Below are positions 1 to 8,149 of a stretch of DNA of 26,086 nt, piece after piece; the first letter of the stretch is position 1; every line of letters begins with the position of its first letter. Where the stretch lies: NCBI GenBank assembly GCA_035602605.1, contig DATNLZ010000138.1, positions 1 to 26,086 of the forward strand, given 5' to 3'. The notes under the pieces are model-generated. The model saw nothing but the letters and a program-made list of their open reading frames with translations. It was not told the DNA's origin and did no database searches. A program made the position numbers and the translations under genes. The DNA is from DASQHY01 sp035602605 (GTDB lineage: Bacteria > Acidobacteriota > Terriglobia > Acidiferrales > UBA7541).

Positions 1-480
1 GCTTTTTCGATGCGCATCCTGAGCGTAACGCGGTCGGGAAAAAGCGACCCGACACTCGCCGACGGAAGTTTCCCGGTATCACGTTTGGAAGACGCCTTAC
101 CGCAAGCCGATTACGTCGTGCTGGCGGCGCCGGAGACGCCGGAGACAAAATCCTTGATCGGCGCGAAACAATTCGCGCGCATGAAACCCACCGCGGTTTT
201 TATTAACGTGGCGCGAGGTTCCCTGCTCGATGAAGCAGCTCTCATCGCCGCACTCGAAACCGGCCAAATTGCCGGGGCGGCTCTGGACGTTGCCGCCCAG
301 GAGCCGCTACCGCCCGAGAGCCCTCTGTGGACAACAAAGAATTTGTTCATCACCCCGCACAGTAGCGCCGTGAGCGAAGCCTTGTGGCCCCGGCAAACAG
401 CCATGTTCATGGAATTGCTGGAGCGCTGGTTCGCCGGCAACGATCTATTCAACGTGGTTGATTTTTCGAGAGGATACTAA
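1..480 (+). CDS. D-isomer-specific 2-hydroxyacid dehydrogenase, C-terminal part (5' truncated by window edge)
   Basis: The reading frame is open from base 1, so the gene starts upstream of the window. The visible 159 residues cover the end of the Rossmann NAD-binding domain and the catalytic segment. The catalytic Arg lies in NVARGSLLDEAAL, the Glu in DVAAQEPLP, and the His in ITPHSS, which is the Arg/Glu/His triad of the D-2-hydroxyacid dehydrogenase family (phosphoglycerate, lactate, glyoxylate and related dehydrogenases). The substrate cannot be told from this half. No C-terminal ACT domain follows, which separates it from the long SerA at 11876-13474. It ends at TAA 478-480 and converges on the VWA gene. 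Family call is firm; the specific enzyme is unknown. Confidence 0.9.
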   Translation, partial: AFSMRILSVTRSGKSDPTLADGSFPVSRLEDALPQADYVVLAAPETPETKSLIGAKQFARMKPTAVFINVARGSLLDEAALIAALETGQIAGAALDVAAQEPLPPESPLWTTKNLFITPHSSAVSEALWPRQTAMFMELLERWFAGNDLFNVVDFSRGY

Positions 481-619
481 CGTTAGCAGTATTGGAAGTC
501 GATCGGTCGCTCGGATCGGAGATCACCACGCGGCTCCTCGGCTGAATGTCTGGCTGGTAGCTGAAACGGTCGGGTGCCAGGTCCGGCGGGTGGCCAATCC
601 GCGCAACGTCCGCGGAAAA

Positions 620-1702
620 CTAATCGCCGATATTGCCTTTGGGAGCGGTATAACCTTCGCGCGCGTAGACCACGTATTTTTGCTTCTTGCCCTTTTGGTC
701 CTGCACCACGAGCGGACTTCCATCTGGCGCAACGAGTTGCACCTTGATCTTGTGAAACTTTCCGTCGCGCGTCCGATTCGCCGGAACGTAAGCCAGGCTG
801 TATTGATTGCGCAAGCTAGCCACCACATCCTGAAAAATTCCGGGGAACTCTCCCTGGAACATCGGATTCCAGGCTCGCCCTCCGGTCATGTTCGCGAAGG
901 TCTTGAGCTGGTTTTCCGCCTGATAGTAGCCGAGACGCCCGGCGCCGCCCATATACCCGTGGCTATCCATATATTCGACATAGTCACGAGACATGCCCAC
1001 GCAAAAAATAGTTACGTCGGATTGTCTCAATTCCTTCATGGTTTGATCGAGGGTGTGCTTGCTGAAGGTATCCAGACCCGAAGCCAGCAGCAGGATTGAT
1101 TTTTTCCCTTTCACGTCTTTCAGGCGGTCCACGGTTTCGAGCAGTGCGTCAAAAACGTTGGATTCGGAAAAGCCCGGGAAATAAAGATGTGCGACAGCAT
1201 CCTTAATTTCGTCTTTATTCTGCGTGAAGTCCGCCTCTACGCGCATCTTCATATCAAACGTTTCGAGCGCAACCCAATCGTTTTTATTCAGGTAACGGAC
1301 GAAGTCGTAGGACTGTTCCCGAGCCTTGTAGGAAAAAAGTCCGTAAGCAACCTTGCTGAACTCCATCAGGACAACCATGGTGATGGGCGCATCGGCCGCG
1401 GCAAAATTGGTGATCGTTTGGGGAACGCCATCTTCCAGAATGCGAAAATTTTCTTTCTTTAGGCCCGGGATGATGTCGCCGTGATTTGTTGTCGCGACAA
1501 CGTCCACGGTAACCACCGGAACCTCAATCGAGATGGTCGCGGCATCCGGTTTCTGGTCTGGCGGATTTGGTGTTGCAGTCTGCGGCTTGCTGGTCTGTTG
1601 TCCCGCGGCAGATTGTGCGAAAGCCGGTGTTCCTGAGGAAGAAATAACCACGGAAATGGCTACGGCGCAGGAAATGATGATGACCACTATTTTCTTAAGC
1701 AT
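620..1702 (-). CDS. Secreted VWA-domain protein (acidobacterial VWFA-related family)
   Basis: 360 residues. The start ATG (complement of 1700-1702) has a good Shine-Dalgarno stretch, AAGGAAGG, about 8 nt upstream on the minus strand. Residues 1-29 form a signal peptide (Lys-Lys, long hydrophobic core, AFA before the likely cleavage site), followed by a Pro/Gln/Thr-rich linker. The VWA-like domain follows, with a run of VEVPVVTVDVVATT type, NFRILEDGVPQTI and then the position of the metal site. The usual DxSxS of the MIDAS motif is replaced by MEFSK, so metal-dependent binding is doubtful. Later landmarks are LLLASGLDTFSKHTLDQ and RNQYSLAYVPANRTRDGKFH, typical of the acidobacterial VWFA-related family. 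Function is unknown in this family; extracytoplasmic location is inferred from the signal peptide. Confidence 0.88.
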   Translation of the reverse strand: MLKKIVVIIISCAVAISVVISSSGTPAFAQSAAGQQTSKPQTATPNPPDQKPDAATISIEVPVVTVDVVATTNHGDIIPGLKKENFRILEDGVPQTITNFAAADAPITMVVLMEFSKVAYGLFSYKAREQSYDFVRYLNKNDWVALETFDMKMRVEADFTQNKDEIKDAVAHLYFPGFSESNVFDALLETVDRLKDVKGKKSILLLASGLDTFSKHTLDQTMKELRQSDVTIFCVGMSRDYVEYMDSHGYMGGAGRLGYYQAENQLKTFANMTGGRAWNPMFQGEFPGIFQDVVASLRNQYSLAYVPANRTRDGKFHKIKVQLVAPDGSPLVVQDQKGKKQKYVVYAREGYTAPKGNIGD

Positions 1703-1923
1703 GATTCTATCCTTCCTTATTGTACCGCGAACCGTGCGGCTATGAAATCGTCATGAAGCGGGCGCCCTGCGCTCACTCGAAAGCGTGCTGAAGTCGCCGC
1801 CAACGCAGCGAGCCAATGATTCGGATTTCGCAACGAGTTGCTCGCGGGCGCCATGGCCCGCGCAACCCCATGATAATATGACGTTGGTTGCTGGTGAGAA
1901 GTTTCCTGAGGGTTCTGAGGGCA

Positions 1924-3480
1924 ATGAGACTAAATTACCGTGGTAGCCACGCGGTTCGCAGCATTGTTGTGAGTATCCTGCTGCTCGTTGGATCGAGCGC
2001 AGTCTGGGCGAAACAGTTCTCGACAGGTCTCGCTGGTTTGCAGGGCGCTGCGCCGAAAACCCAAGCGCCGCAAACCACAGCGCCGCAAACTTCAGCGCCC
2101 GCGGCAGCAGCTCAAGTTCCTGTTGCGCAGCCCTCTGGACTTCCAGATCTTTCTCGACTCGATCAAGAAGCTCTTGTGTGGCTCACAGACCTGATTCGAA
2201 TTAATACCACCAATCCTCCGGGAAATGAGGCGAAAGCGGCGCAGTATATCGCTGCTGTATTCCAGAGGGAAGGAATCGCCTCGGAATTATTAGAGGTAGT
2301 TCCCGGGCGCAGCGCAGTGGTCGCTCGGCTGCGCTCGACGGCGCTGGCCGATCCATCACGGGCGCTTGTTTTGCTGGGACATCTCGACGTTGTCGGCGTA
2401 GACAAAGCCAAGTGGACCGCGGATCCCTTTGCCGGCGTTGTCAAAGACGGCTATCTCTACGGCCGCGGCGCCATTGATGACAAGGGTATGGTCACCGCCA
2501 ATATGGCGGTTTTTGTCGCTTTGAAGCGTTCCGGTGTGCGCCTCAATCGCGACGTAATCTTCCTGGCCAGCACGGATGAAGAGCAAGGCGGCGACGCAAG
2601 CATCAAGGTCATGATCGGCAAGTATTGGGAAAAATTTGCGTGCGGTTTTGCAATCAACGAGGGCGGCCGCGTGATGGTCAAAGGCGGCAAGGTACAGTAC
2701 GTGGGAATCCAAGCGAGCGAAAAAATCCCGCAGAACGTGGCGGTCATCTCCAGGGGCGCGTCGGGACACGCCTCAGTGCCGCGAAAAGACAATGCTGTCG
2801 TGCATCTTGCTGCTGCGATTGCCAAGATTGGGGCCTACGAGGCTCCCGCGAAACCAAGCACGATCATGCGTCGCTACTTCGAGCAGCTCGCCCGCATCGA
2901 GGATGCCGAAACAGCCAAGTGGATGCGCGCGCTCGACACGCCGGACCGCGCCGAGCATGCTATGCGTATCCTTTCGGAGATGAACCCCACATGGAGCTCG
3001 ATGCTCCGCGACTCGATCGCTCCGACGATGTTGCAGGCCGGGATTCGCGCCAACGTGGTGCCGTCGGAGGCCCGCGCGAACCTCAACATCCGCCTGCTTC
3101 CCGGAGATATGATTGACCCTCTGGTGTCTGAGCTAAAAAAATTGGTGAACGATCCGCAAATTAGTCTTGAGGTGCAACCGGATGGCGGCGCGCCCTCCCC
3201 GTCATCGTCGCTCGAGACCGAACTTTTCCAAGTCATCGAGCGCGTTGCGCCGCAAGAGTTCCCGGGAGCCATCGTGCTGCCCTATCTTTCCACCGGCGCC
3301 ACCGACTCGGCGCAACTTCGCTTGCATAACGTTCAAGCCTACGGCTTGTTGCCGTTTCCGCTCGAAGAACAAGACGAGCGGCGCATGCACGCGGACGACG
3401 AGCGGATCCCAATTGCAGCGTTCTACAAGGGCATCGAGTTCCTCTACCGGGTCGTCACGGAGTTTACCCAGGTGAAGTAG
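1924..3480 (+). CDS. Exported M20-family zinc metallopeptidase
   Basis: Probable dipeptidase or carboxypeptidase of the M20/M25/M40 family, here 518 residues. I prefer ATG 1924 because a TGAGGG Shine-Dalgarno-like stretch lies just upstream and it begins directly with a basic n-region and hydrophobic core (VRSIVVSILLLVGSSAVWA); a TTG at 1888 in the same frame is possible. A Gln/Thr/Ala/Pro-rich linker follows. Metal ligands and catalytic residues are visible: HLDVV, then YGRGAIDDKGM (bridging Asp), then STDEEQGG (catalytic Glu-Glu). A lid/dimerisation domain with the conserved SGHASVPRKDNAV stretch follows, and the late metal-binding region is LSTGATDSA. The signal peptide suggests periplasmic peptide degradation. 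It precedes pyruvate kinase by about 230 bp, so an operon is not evident. Confidence 0.93.
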   Translation: MRLNYRGSHAVRSIVVSILLLVGSSAVWAKQFSTGLAGLQGAAPKTQAPQTTAPQTSAPAAAAQVPVAQPSGLPDLSRLDQEALVWLTDLIRINTTNPPGNEAKAAQYIAAVFQREGIASELLEVVPGRSAVVARLRSTALADPSRALVLLGHLDVVGVDKAKWTADPFAGVVKDGYLYGRGAIDDKGMVTANMAVFVALKRSGVRLNRDVIFLASTDEEQGGDASIKVMIGKYWEKFACGFAINEGGRVMVKGGKVQYVGIQASEKIPQNVAVISRGASGHASVPRKDNAVVHLAAAIAKIGAYEAPAKPSTIMRRYFEQLARIEDAETAKWMRALDTPDRAEHAMRILSEMNPTWSSMLRDSIAPTMLQAGIRANVVPSEARANLNIRLLPGDMIDPLVSELKKLVNDPQISLEVQPDGGAPSPSSSLETELFQVIERVAPQEFPGAIVLPYLSTGATDSAQLRLHNVQAYGLLPFPLEEQDERRMHADDERIPIAAFYKGIEFLYRVVTEFTQVK

Positions 3481-3709
3481 TCTGGAGACGTCTGATGAAG
3501 CCAAGTCTGGTTACAAGCCGTGCCGTTGCCATGCAACCCATGCCCCATTTGGTTTTCCGCAAGTCCGGAAGCCAAGGTCATAGGGCACCTGTCGAAGGGC
3601 GGAGAGCGGCCCGCCCGCCCGAACTTGATTTCTGGTACGAGCGGGTCACTGGAAACCGGTGGCGCTCGCGGCGATGTAGTTGTTGCGCAAGGGTTTCCCA
3701 AAGCTCCGA

Positions 3710-5143
3710 ATGAGCCAAACGTTCCGTCGCTCCAAAATCGTTTGTACGCTGGGCCCCGCGAGCTGGTCGGAAGCCATGATTGACCAGTTGATGCGCGTGG
3801 GCATGGACGTGGTGCGGCTGAATTTTTCCCATGGCACGCACACCGAACATTCGCGCACGATTGCGCGGGTCCGCGAAGCATCGGTCCGCTACGAAAAACC
3901 TATCGCGATTCTTGCCGACTTGCAGGGGCCGAAGATCCGCACCGGCCCACTCGCGTCGGGAAAAACCGTGCAGCTTGTCGCCGGGCAACGCTTCACGATT
4001 ACCACCGAGCCTATTGCCGGTAACGCGGCTTGCGTCAACACGACATTCCCGCAGCTCGCGCGTGAGGTGCATAAAGATGATCGTATCCTTCTGGCTGACG
4101 GATTGATCGAGCTGCGTGTCCTGCAAACGCGCCGAGGCCGGGTTATCTGCGAGGTGATCAATGGCGGCGAACTGGGAGAGTACAAAGGAATCAATTTGCC
4201 GGGAGTGCGCCTAAGCGTTCCGGCTATGACCGCAAAAGACCGAGAGGATTTGGTGTTTGCGCTGGCCCACGGAGTGAATTACGTCGCGGTGAGTTTTGTG
4301 CGCACCCCCAAAGATGTGCATGCGGCTAAAAACGCCATCCGGCGCGCCGGAAAAAATACGCCGGTGATTGCCAAGCTCGAAAAACCGGAAGCGATCGACA
4401 ATCTCGACGAAATTCTGGCCATCACCGACGGTGTGATGGTGGCTCGCGGTGACCTGGGTGTGGAGATGAGCCCCGAGCGCGTGCCGGTCGTGCAGAAACA
4501 AATTATTGCGCGGGCGCGAGAGTTTCGCCGCCCGGTGATCACCGCGACTCAAATGTTGGAGTCTATGACCAAGAATCCGCGGCCGACGCGGGCGGAGGCC
4601 TCCGATGTGGCCAATGCAATTTTTGACGGCACCGACGCGGTCATGCTCTCCGCGGAGACGGCCACGGGGCGCTATCCGGTCGAGACCGTGCAAATGATGG
4701 ATCGAATTATTCGCGCAGCCGAAGGCAGTATACGCGAGTTTCCTCGGCCCACGCGCTCCGAGGACCTCAAGATTGCGGAGACCGCATGCGAATTGATCAC
4801 CCACGCCTCTGAAGAGTTGAAGATGAAAGTGATCGCCGTATTTACACACAGCGGGTCGACCGCGCAACTGATTTCAAAATATCGCCCACGCACCCCGATC
4901 GTGGCGTTCTCACCGGAATCGCAGACGCGTCGCGCGCTCAGCCTGATCTGGGGCGTGCTGCCGCGCACCATCTCCGCCGTGAAAAGCATAGATTCGCTGA
5001 CCGCTGTGGCGGAAAAGCGTTTGTGCGAGGAAAAACTGGTGCGCCGCGGCGACATCATCGGCATCGTCGCGGGTACGCCAATGGGCGTCCGCGGAACCAC
5101 TAATTTTATGAAATTTCACGTCATTGGCGAGCTTCGCCGATGA
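3710..5143 (+). CDS. pyk: Pyruvate kinase
   Basis: Catalyses phosphoenolpyruvate + ADP to pyruvate + ATP, the last step of glycolysis, in the cytoplasm. From ATG 3710 the protein is 477 residues, the normal bacterial length, and begins MSQTFRRSKIVCTLGPASW, the usual N-terminus; an upstream TTG at 3680 in frame adds ten residues not typical of the family. Landmarks in order: RLNFSHGTH, ILADLQGPKIRTG, VAVSFVRTPKDV, IAKLEKPEAIDNLDEI (catalytic Lys and metal-binding Glu), VMVARGDLGVEM, ITATQMLESM, and TDAVMLSAETATGRYPVE. The C-terminal allosteric domain includes FTHSGSTAQLISKYRP. No clear Shine-Dalgarno site precedes the ATG. Followed 101 bp later by a PLP enzyme on the same strand. Confidence 0.97.
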   Translation: MSQTFRRSKIVCTLGPASWSEAMIDQLMRVGMDVVRLNFSHGTHTEHSRTIARVREASVRYEKPIAILADLQGPKIRTGPLASGKTVQLVAGQRFTITTEPIAGNAACVNTTFPQLAREVHKDDRILLADGLIELRVLQTRRGRVICEVINGGELGEYKGINLPGVRLSVPAMTAKDREDLVFALAHGVNYVAVSFVRTPKDVHAAKNAIRRAGKNTPVIAKLEKPEAIDNLDEILAITDGVMVARGDLGVEMSPERVPVVQKQIIARAREFRRPVITATQMLESMTKNPRPTRAEASDVANAIFDGTDAVMLSAETATGRYPVETVQMMDRIIRAAEGSIREFPRPTRSEDLKIAETACELITHASEELKMKVIAVFTHSGSTAQLISKYRPRTPIVAFSPESQTRRALSLIWGVLPRTISAVKSIDSLTAVAEKRLCEEKLVRRGDIIGIVAGTPMGVRGTTNFMKFHVIGELRR

Positions 5144-5244
5144 GCACCCCCGGCGCACAAATGATCGATGAACAAGTGATCGATAGCCAGAGCACGGAAG
5201 CTCCGGGTCGGCCATGCGCAGCCTGCGCTTACCGGTAACTCACC

Positions 5245-6222
5245 GTGCCCAATGCCGTGGCAGCCGCGATGGATTTTGACCGCGTCACACGCGCGCGAGA
5301 ATTGTTGCGCGGCGTTGCGTCGGTTAGCCGCATGGTGACGGCAAGATCGCTCGAGGCAGAAACAGGCGCGACGGTTCTGCTGAAGCTCGAGTGTGAACAG
5401 CCGACGGGCTCATTCAAGGTACGCGGCGCGTATTACACTTTGCTGCAACGGTTGCAGCGCGGCGATCTGAGGGGTGCGGTCACCAGCAGCACAGGCAACC
5501 ATGGCGCCGCGGTGGCCTATGCCGCGCGTTTGCTGGGTATTCCTGCGAGAATTTTTCTGCCGGTAGAACCGAACCCCGCGAAGCGCGCGGTGATTGCGCA
5601 GTACCGAGCGGAAATTGTCGAGGCTGGCGCGTTTCTCGAGAAGACCCGCGAGCACGCCGCGCACTTTGCGCGCGCCAGCGGATGGTGGGACATAGTCGAC
5701 GGAGTCGAACCGGACCTTACCGTGGGAACGGCCACGATCGGTTGCGAAATTGCGGAGCAGATGCCTGCCGTTGACGTGATCTTCGTTCCCGTGGGCGACA
5801 GCACGTTGATCCGCGGGGTTGCCCGTGCGGCGAAACATTTGCGACCGCAAGTGCGCATCATCGGCGTCCAGGCCGAACGCGCACCGGCGTACGTTCAGTC
5901 CTTCAGAGAGAAGCGCGCAATTTCCACCCAGAGCAGCGACACGATCGCCGACGGCCTGGCGGTGCGCGAATCGTCCGAATCGAATGTGCGGGAAATTCTC
6001 GCGTTAGTCGATGAAATGCAACTGGTCAGCGACGAGGACATATTGCGCGCGGTGCGATACCTCCTTCTTACCGAGCACATCGTCACCGAGCCGGCGGGTG
6101 CGGCAACGACGGCGGCGCTCTGGAACACAGGTCGCCGTCTTGCCGGCAAAAATGTGGTGAACTTAGTGACCGGCGCCAATATCTCCGACGAGACTTTGGC
6201 GTCGGCAATGGCGACTCGCTAG
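5245..6222 (+). CDS. PLP-dependent fold-type II enzyme, threonine/serine dehydratase-like
   Basis: 325 residues from GTG 5245; an in-frame ATG at 5269 gives 317 residues beginning MDFDRVTRARELL, which fits the family N-terminus equally well, and neither start has a good ribosome-binding site. The PLP lysine is in PTGSFKVRGA, and the substrate-binding loop is SSTGNHGAAVA, both standard for threonine ammonia-lyase, serine dehydratase and serine racemase. The phosphate-binding glycine loop (usually GGGGL) reads VPVGDSTLIRG, and the late SGGN motif reads TGANIS. There is no C-terminal regulatory ACT domain, so this is a short catabolic-type enzyme. Substrate (Thr, Ser, or another beta-hydroxy amino acid) cannot be settled. 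Same strand as pyk, which could share a transcript. Confidence 0.88.
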   Translation: MPNAVAAAMDFDRVTRARELLRGVASVSRMVTARSLEAETGATVLLKLECEQPTGSFKVRGAYYTLLQRLQRGDLRGAVTSSTGNHGAAVAYAARLLGIPARIFLPVEPNPAKRAVIAQYRAEIVEAGAFLEKTREHAAHFARASGWWDIVDGVEPDLTVGTATIGCEIAEQMPAVDVIFVPVGDSTLIRGVARAAKHLRPQVRIIGVQAERAPAYVQSFREKRAISTQSSDTIADGLAVRESSESNVREILALVDEMQLVSDEDILRAVRYLLLTEHIVTEPAGAATTAALWNTGRRLAGKNVVNLVTGANISDETLASAMATR

Positions 6223-6250
6223 CGGATCGAGAAATTCTCCCACAAAATAG

Positions 6251-6730
6251 TTAGTGCACTTTGAGAAGCTTGAATTCGCCGCGGATGAATTGTTTCACGC
6301 CCTCTCTTCCTTTGACCCGCAACCACACCGGTCCGCCTTCCCGCTCCACCCCAAGCTCCAAGGCGAAAAAGGGGCAGCAGCGGCTTTCGGTGGTCACCCA
6401 GTCGGCCAACTCGACAAGTGACAACCCTTCCGGTCGGAAACGGAACTGGTAGCCGTCGACGAGTTCTGTGGTTTCCAGGCGCGCGCCGGCCATCTTCAAA
6501 GCCAGCTGCTTTTTGTGCTCTCTCTCCGCTTTTGTCAGCGTTTTTTCAATGCTGCAGTAAAACGGTGACTCCCGCGCAGCCACTTTGTTGGGTGGGTTTA
6601 CCGAGGCTACGCTGTTGGCCTGCGGAGCCGCGGCTACCAGTTGATTCGCGGCCAACCAGGGGAAACAGAGAATCGCCGCACAGATGGTAAGCCGAACAGC
6701 TTGCGTTGCGCATTCTTGCTGCTGTTTCAT
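6251..6730 (-). CDS. Small exported protein with Cys-Cys-Pro-Phe motif, divergent from MerR regulator
   Basis: 159 residues from the ATG complementary to 6728-6730, which has a perfect GGAGG Shine-Dalgarno 6 nt upstream; longer in-frame extensions run over the divergent promoter and are rejected. Residues 1-35 form a signal peptide (hydrophobic stretch about 12-33 ending LVAAAP). The mature domain has YCSIEKTLTKAER (C59), ELVDGYQFRF, then ESRCCPFFALEL (C118, C119) and GGPVWLRVKGREGVKQF. I recognise the core from memory as an uncharacterised small domain often found beside metal-responsive MerR regulators. The three cysteines could bind a soft metal, but that is inference. Divergent from the MerR gene at 6823, with which it probably shares control. 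Confidence 0.8.
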   Translation of the reverse strand: MKQQQECATQAVRLTICAAILCFPWLAANQLVAAAPQANSVASVNPPNKVAARESPFYCSIEKTLTKAEREHKKQLALKMAGARLETTELVDGYQFRFRPEGLSLVELADWVTTESRCCPFFALELGVEREGGPVWLRVKGREGVKQFIRGEFKLLKVH

Positions 6731-6770
6731 GGATTTCCTCCTCCCGCCGGGTTGCCCGGCCGGGAGCACC

Positions 6771-6808
6771 ATGCTAGAAGTTGAAGTTGACTTTAAGTCA
6801 AGCTCTAG
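6771..6808. promoter_or_regulatory. Divergent promoter/operator between MerR gene and exported Cys protein
   Basis: The 92-bp gap holds a perfect 7-bp inverted repeat, TTGACTT-T-AAGTCAA (6787-6801), inside a looser dyad CTAGA-N2-TTGA ... TCAA-N2-TCTAG (6774-6808). On the minus strand TTGACT (6801-6796) is followed after exactly 19 bp by TAGCAT (6776-6771). A 19-bp spacer between -35 and -10 is the hallmark of promoters activated by MerR-family DNA distortion, so the exported-protein gene is the likely target. The arrangement is read directly; regulation is inference. Confidence 0.65.
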
Positions 6809-6822
6809 TTTACGAGGAGTAC

Positions 6823-7263
6823 ATGAGAATCGCTGAGCTCGCGGCTCGCCACGGACTGCAATCCTCTGCAATTCGTTACTATGAGAAGGAAGGACTGCTG
6901 GGTACACCGCTGCGCAAAAATGGCAGGCGGGTTTATTCCGCGGAATCCGCGTATCCATTAGTGTTGATTTGTTTTGCGAAGCAGACCGGCTTTACGCTCG
7001 GCGAAATCAAACTGCTCCTCCATGGTTTCCCAGCAACCACTCCAGCCGGAGTTCGCTGGCGCCGACTGGCGCGCAAGAAGATCAAAGAATTGACTGCCAT
7101 GATCGCCAGGGCGCAGGCCATGGAGAAAATGCTTGGCTCATTGATGCGTTGCCGCTGCCGGACGCTCGAGCAGTGCGCCCGGGGCCTCTCTAAGCATATG
7201 CGCGAGCCTGGGGGAGGTAACAGGTCGCGCCTTAAGTTCTCTCTCGAAGGTACCTGCCGGTAA
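6823..7263 (+). CDS. MerR-family transcriptional regulator
   Basis: 146 residues from ATG 6823, chosen because GAGGAG sits about 5 nt upstream and MRIAELAARHGLQSSAIRYYEKEGLL is the standard MerR winged-helix N-terminus; an in-frame TTG at 6781 lies within the operator. DNA-binding domain is residues 1-68, ending with FTLGEIKLLLHG; residues 75-106 form the dimerisation helix. The effector region holds C110, C112 and C118 as RCRCRTLEQC, plus C145 next to the C-terminus. C-x-C-x5-C resembles the SoxR cluster lacking its first cysteine (Leu here), or a thiolate metal site as in heavy-metal MerR proteins. Likely senses a metal or redox signal and controls the divergent gene at 6251-6730. Confidence 0.9.
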   Translation: MRIAELAARHGLQSSAIRYYEKEGLLGTPLRKNGRRVYSAESAYPLVLICFAKQTGFTLGEIKLLLHGFPATTPAGVRWRRLARKKIKELTAMIARAQAMEKMLGSLMRCRCRTLEQCARGLSKHMREPGGGNRSRLKFSLEGTCR

Positions 7264-7321
7264 CCGCAAAAGGTGACGCTGCGGGCTCGCAGAGGAAGTT
7301 GCTCGATAGGAACGAAAGGTT

Positions 7322-8104
7322 CTAGTTGACCCAGCGGTCCGGGCGTGACGGTGGCTCGTCTTTGTGCTCACGCATATAGACGTCAAACTTGCGGCGCGTT
7401 CGGCTCATTTTCCAATCCGAATAGCGATTGCGCGCTCGGTACAGCATCGAGCCACGACGCAGGTAAAGATAGCCGACGAGCATCCCACCCAGGTGGCAGA
7501 TGTGCGCGACATTGTCGCCACCCGAGCCGAGTGTGGCGAAGAATTCGATCGCACCCATCACTGCGACATAAGGGCGCATGGCGATACTCACGGGAAAAGG
7601 GATCAGCCAGATCTGCCTGTCGGGGAAAAGAATTGCATTGGCAATGAGGATGCCGAAGATAGCGCCGGAGGCCCCAATTGTGGGTGTAATGGATGCCCTG
7701 CCTCCCCAGAGAATGGGCAGCAGTTTGACGACCACGTTGATTAAACCCGCGCCGGCCCCGCACATGAGGAAGTAACGGTAAAAGCGCTGTTTGCCCCAAA
7801 TTTGTTCAAGGTCGCGCCCAAACATCCAGAGCATCAACATATTGATCAGGATATGGAACAGAGATGTGGGGTCGTGGAGAAAGATGTAGGTGAATGGCTG
7901 CCACAAAAAAAGGCGCGTCACCGTCCAGGGGGTCAGGCCCAATACTTTGATCAACCATTGGGTCGCGGCTGCAGGCAAGAACAAAAAGGCGAGTACCTCG
8001 ACCAGAAAGACGCCGGTACAAACGAGCACAATGGTTTTCACGCCCGGCGTGATGAAGCTATTCCAATTGAACGAGTAGCCGCGGGGACGAGAAAATGAGG
8101 CCAT
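7322..8104 (-). CDS. Rhomboid-family intramembrane serine protease
   Basis: 260 residues; start ATG is the complement of 8102-8104. About six hydrophobic membrane segments are visible. The oxyanion H-x3-N motif is H84/N88 in FHILINMLMLW, the catalytic Ser is S146 in GASGAIFG, and the catalytic His is H204 in HICHLGGMLVGYL, so the Ser-His dyad of rhomboids is intact. A basic, soluble C-terminal tail of about 45 residues (arginine-rich, ending RPDRWVN) follows. It cleaves transmembrane substrates within the inner membrane; the substrate is unknown. It begins 45 bp after the OPT transporter stop on the same strand, so the two are probably co-transcribed. It converges on the MerR gene. Confidence 0.93.
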   Translation of the reverse strand: MASFSRPRGYSFNWNSFITPGVKTIVLVCTGVFLVEVLAFLFLPAAATQWLIKVLGLTPWTVTRLFLWQPFTYIFLHDPTSLFHILINMLMLWMFGRDLEQIWGKQRFYRYFLMCGAGAGLINVVVKLLPILWGGRASITPTIGASGAIFGILIANAILFPDRQIWLIPFPVSIAMRPYVAVMGAIEFFATLGSGGDNVAHICHLGGMLVGYLYLRRGSMLYRARNRYSDWKMSRTRRKFDVYMREHKDEPPSRPDRWVN

Positions 8105-8149
8105 ATACCGCCAGTTTACGGCCGGGGGGGAGCAGAGTCAAAGCACGCG

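Noticed and set aside
458..1099. 213-codon open frame on the plus strand
   Set aside because: It lies almost wholly antisense to the well-supported VWA gene and shows no family features.
1843..1862. CGCGGGC-GCCATG-GCCCGCG hairpin between the VWA and M20 genes
   Set aside because: No T run follows and it sits between divergent starts, so it is not a terminator; no clear regulatory reading.
3481..3709. Short frames between the M20 peptidase and pyruvate kinase
   Set aside because: No ribosome-binding site, no recognisable protein, and they run into the pyk start region.
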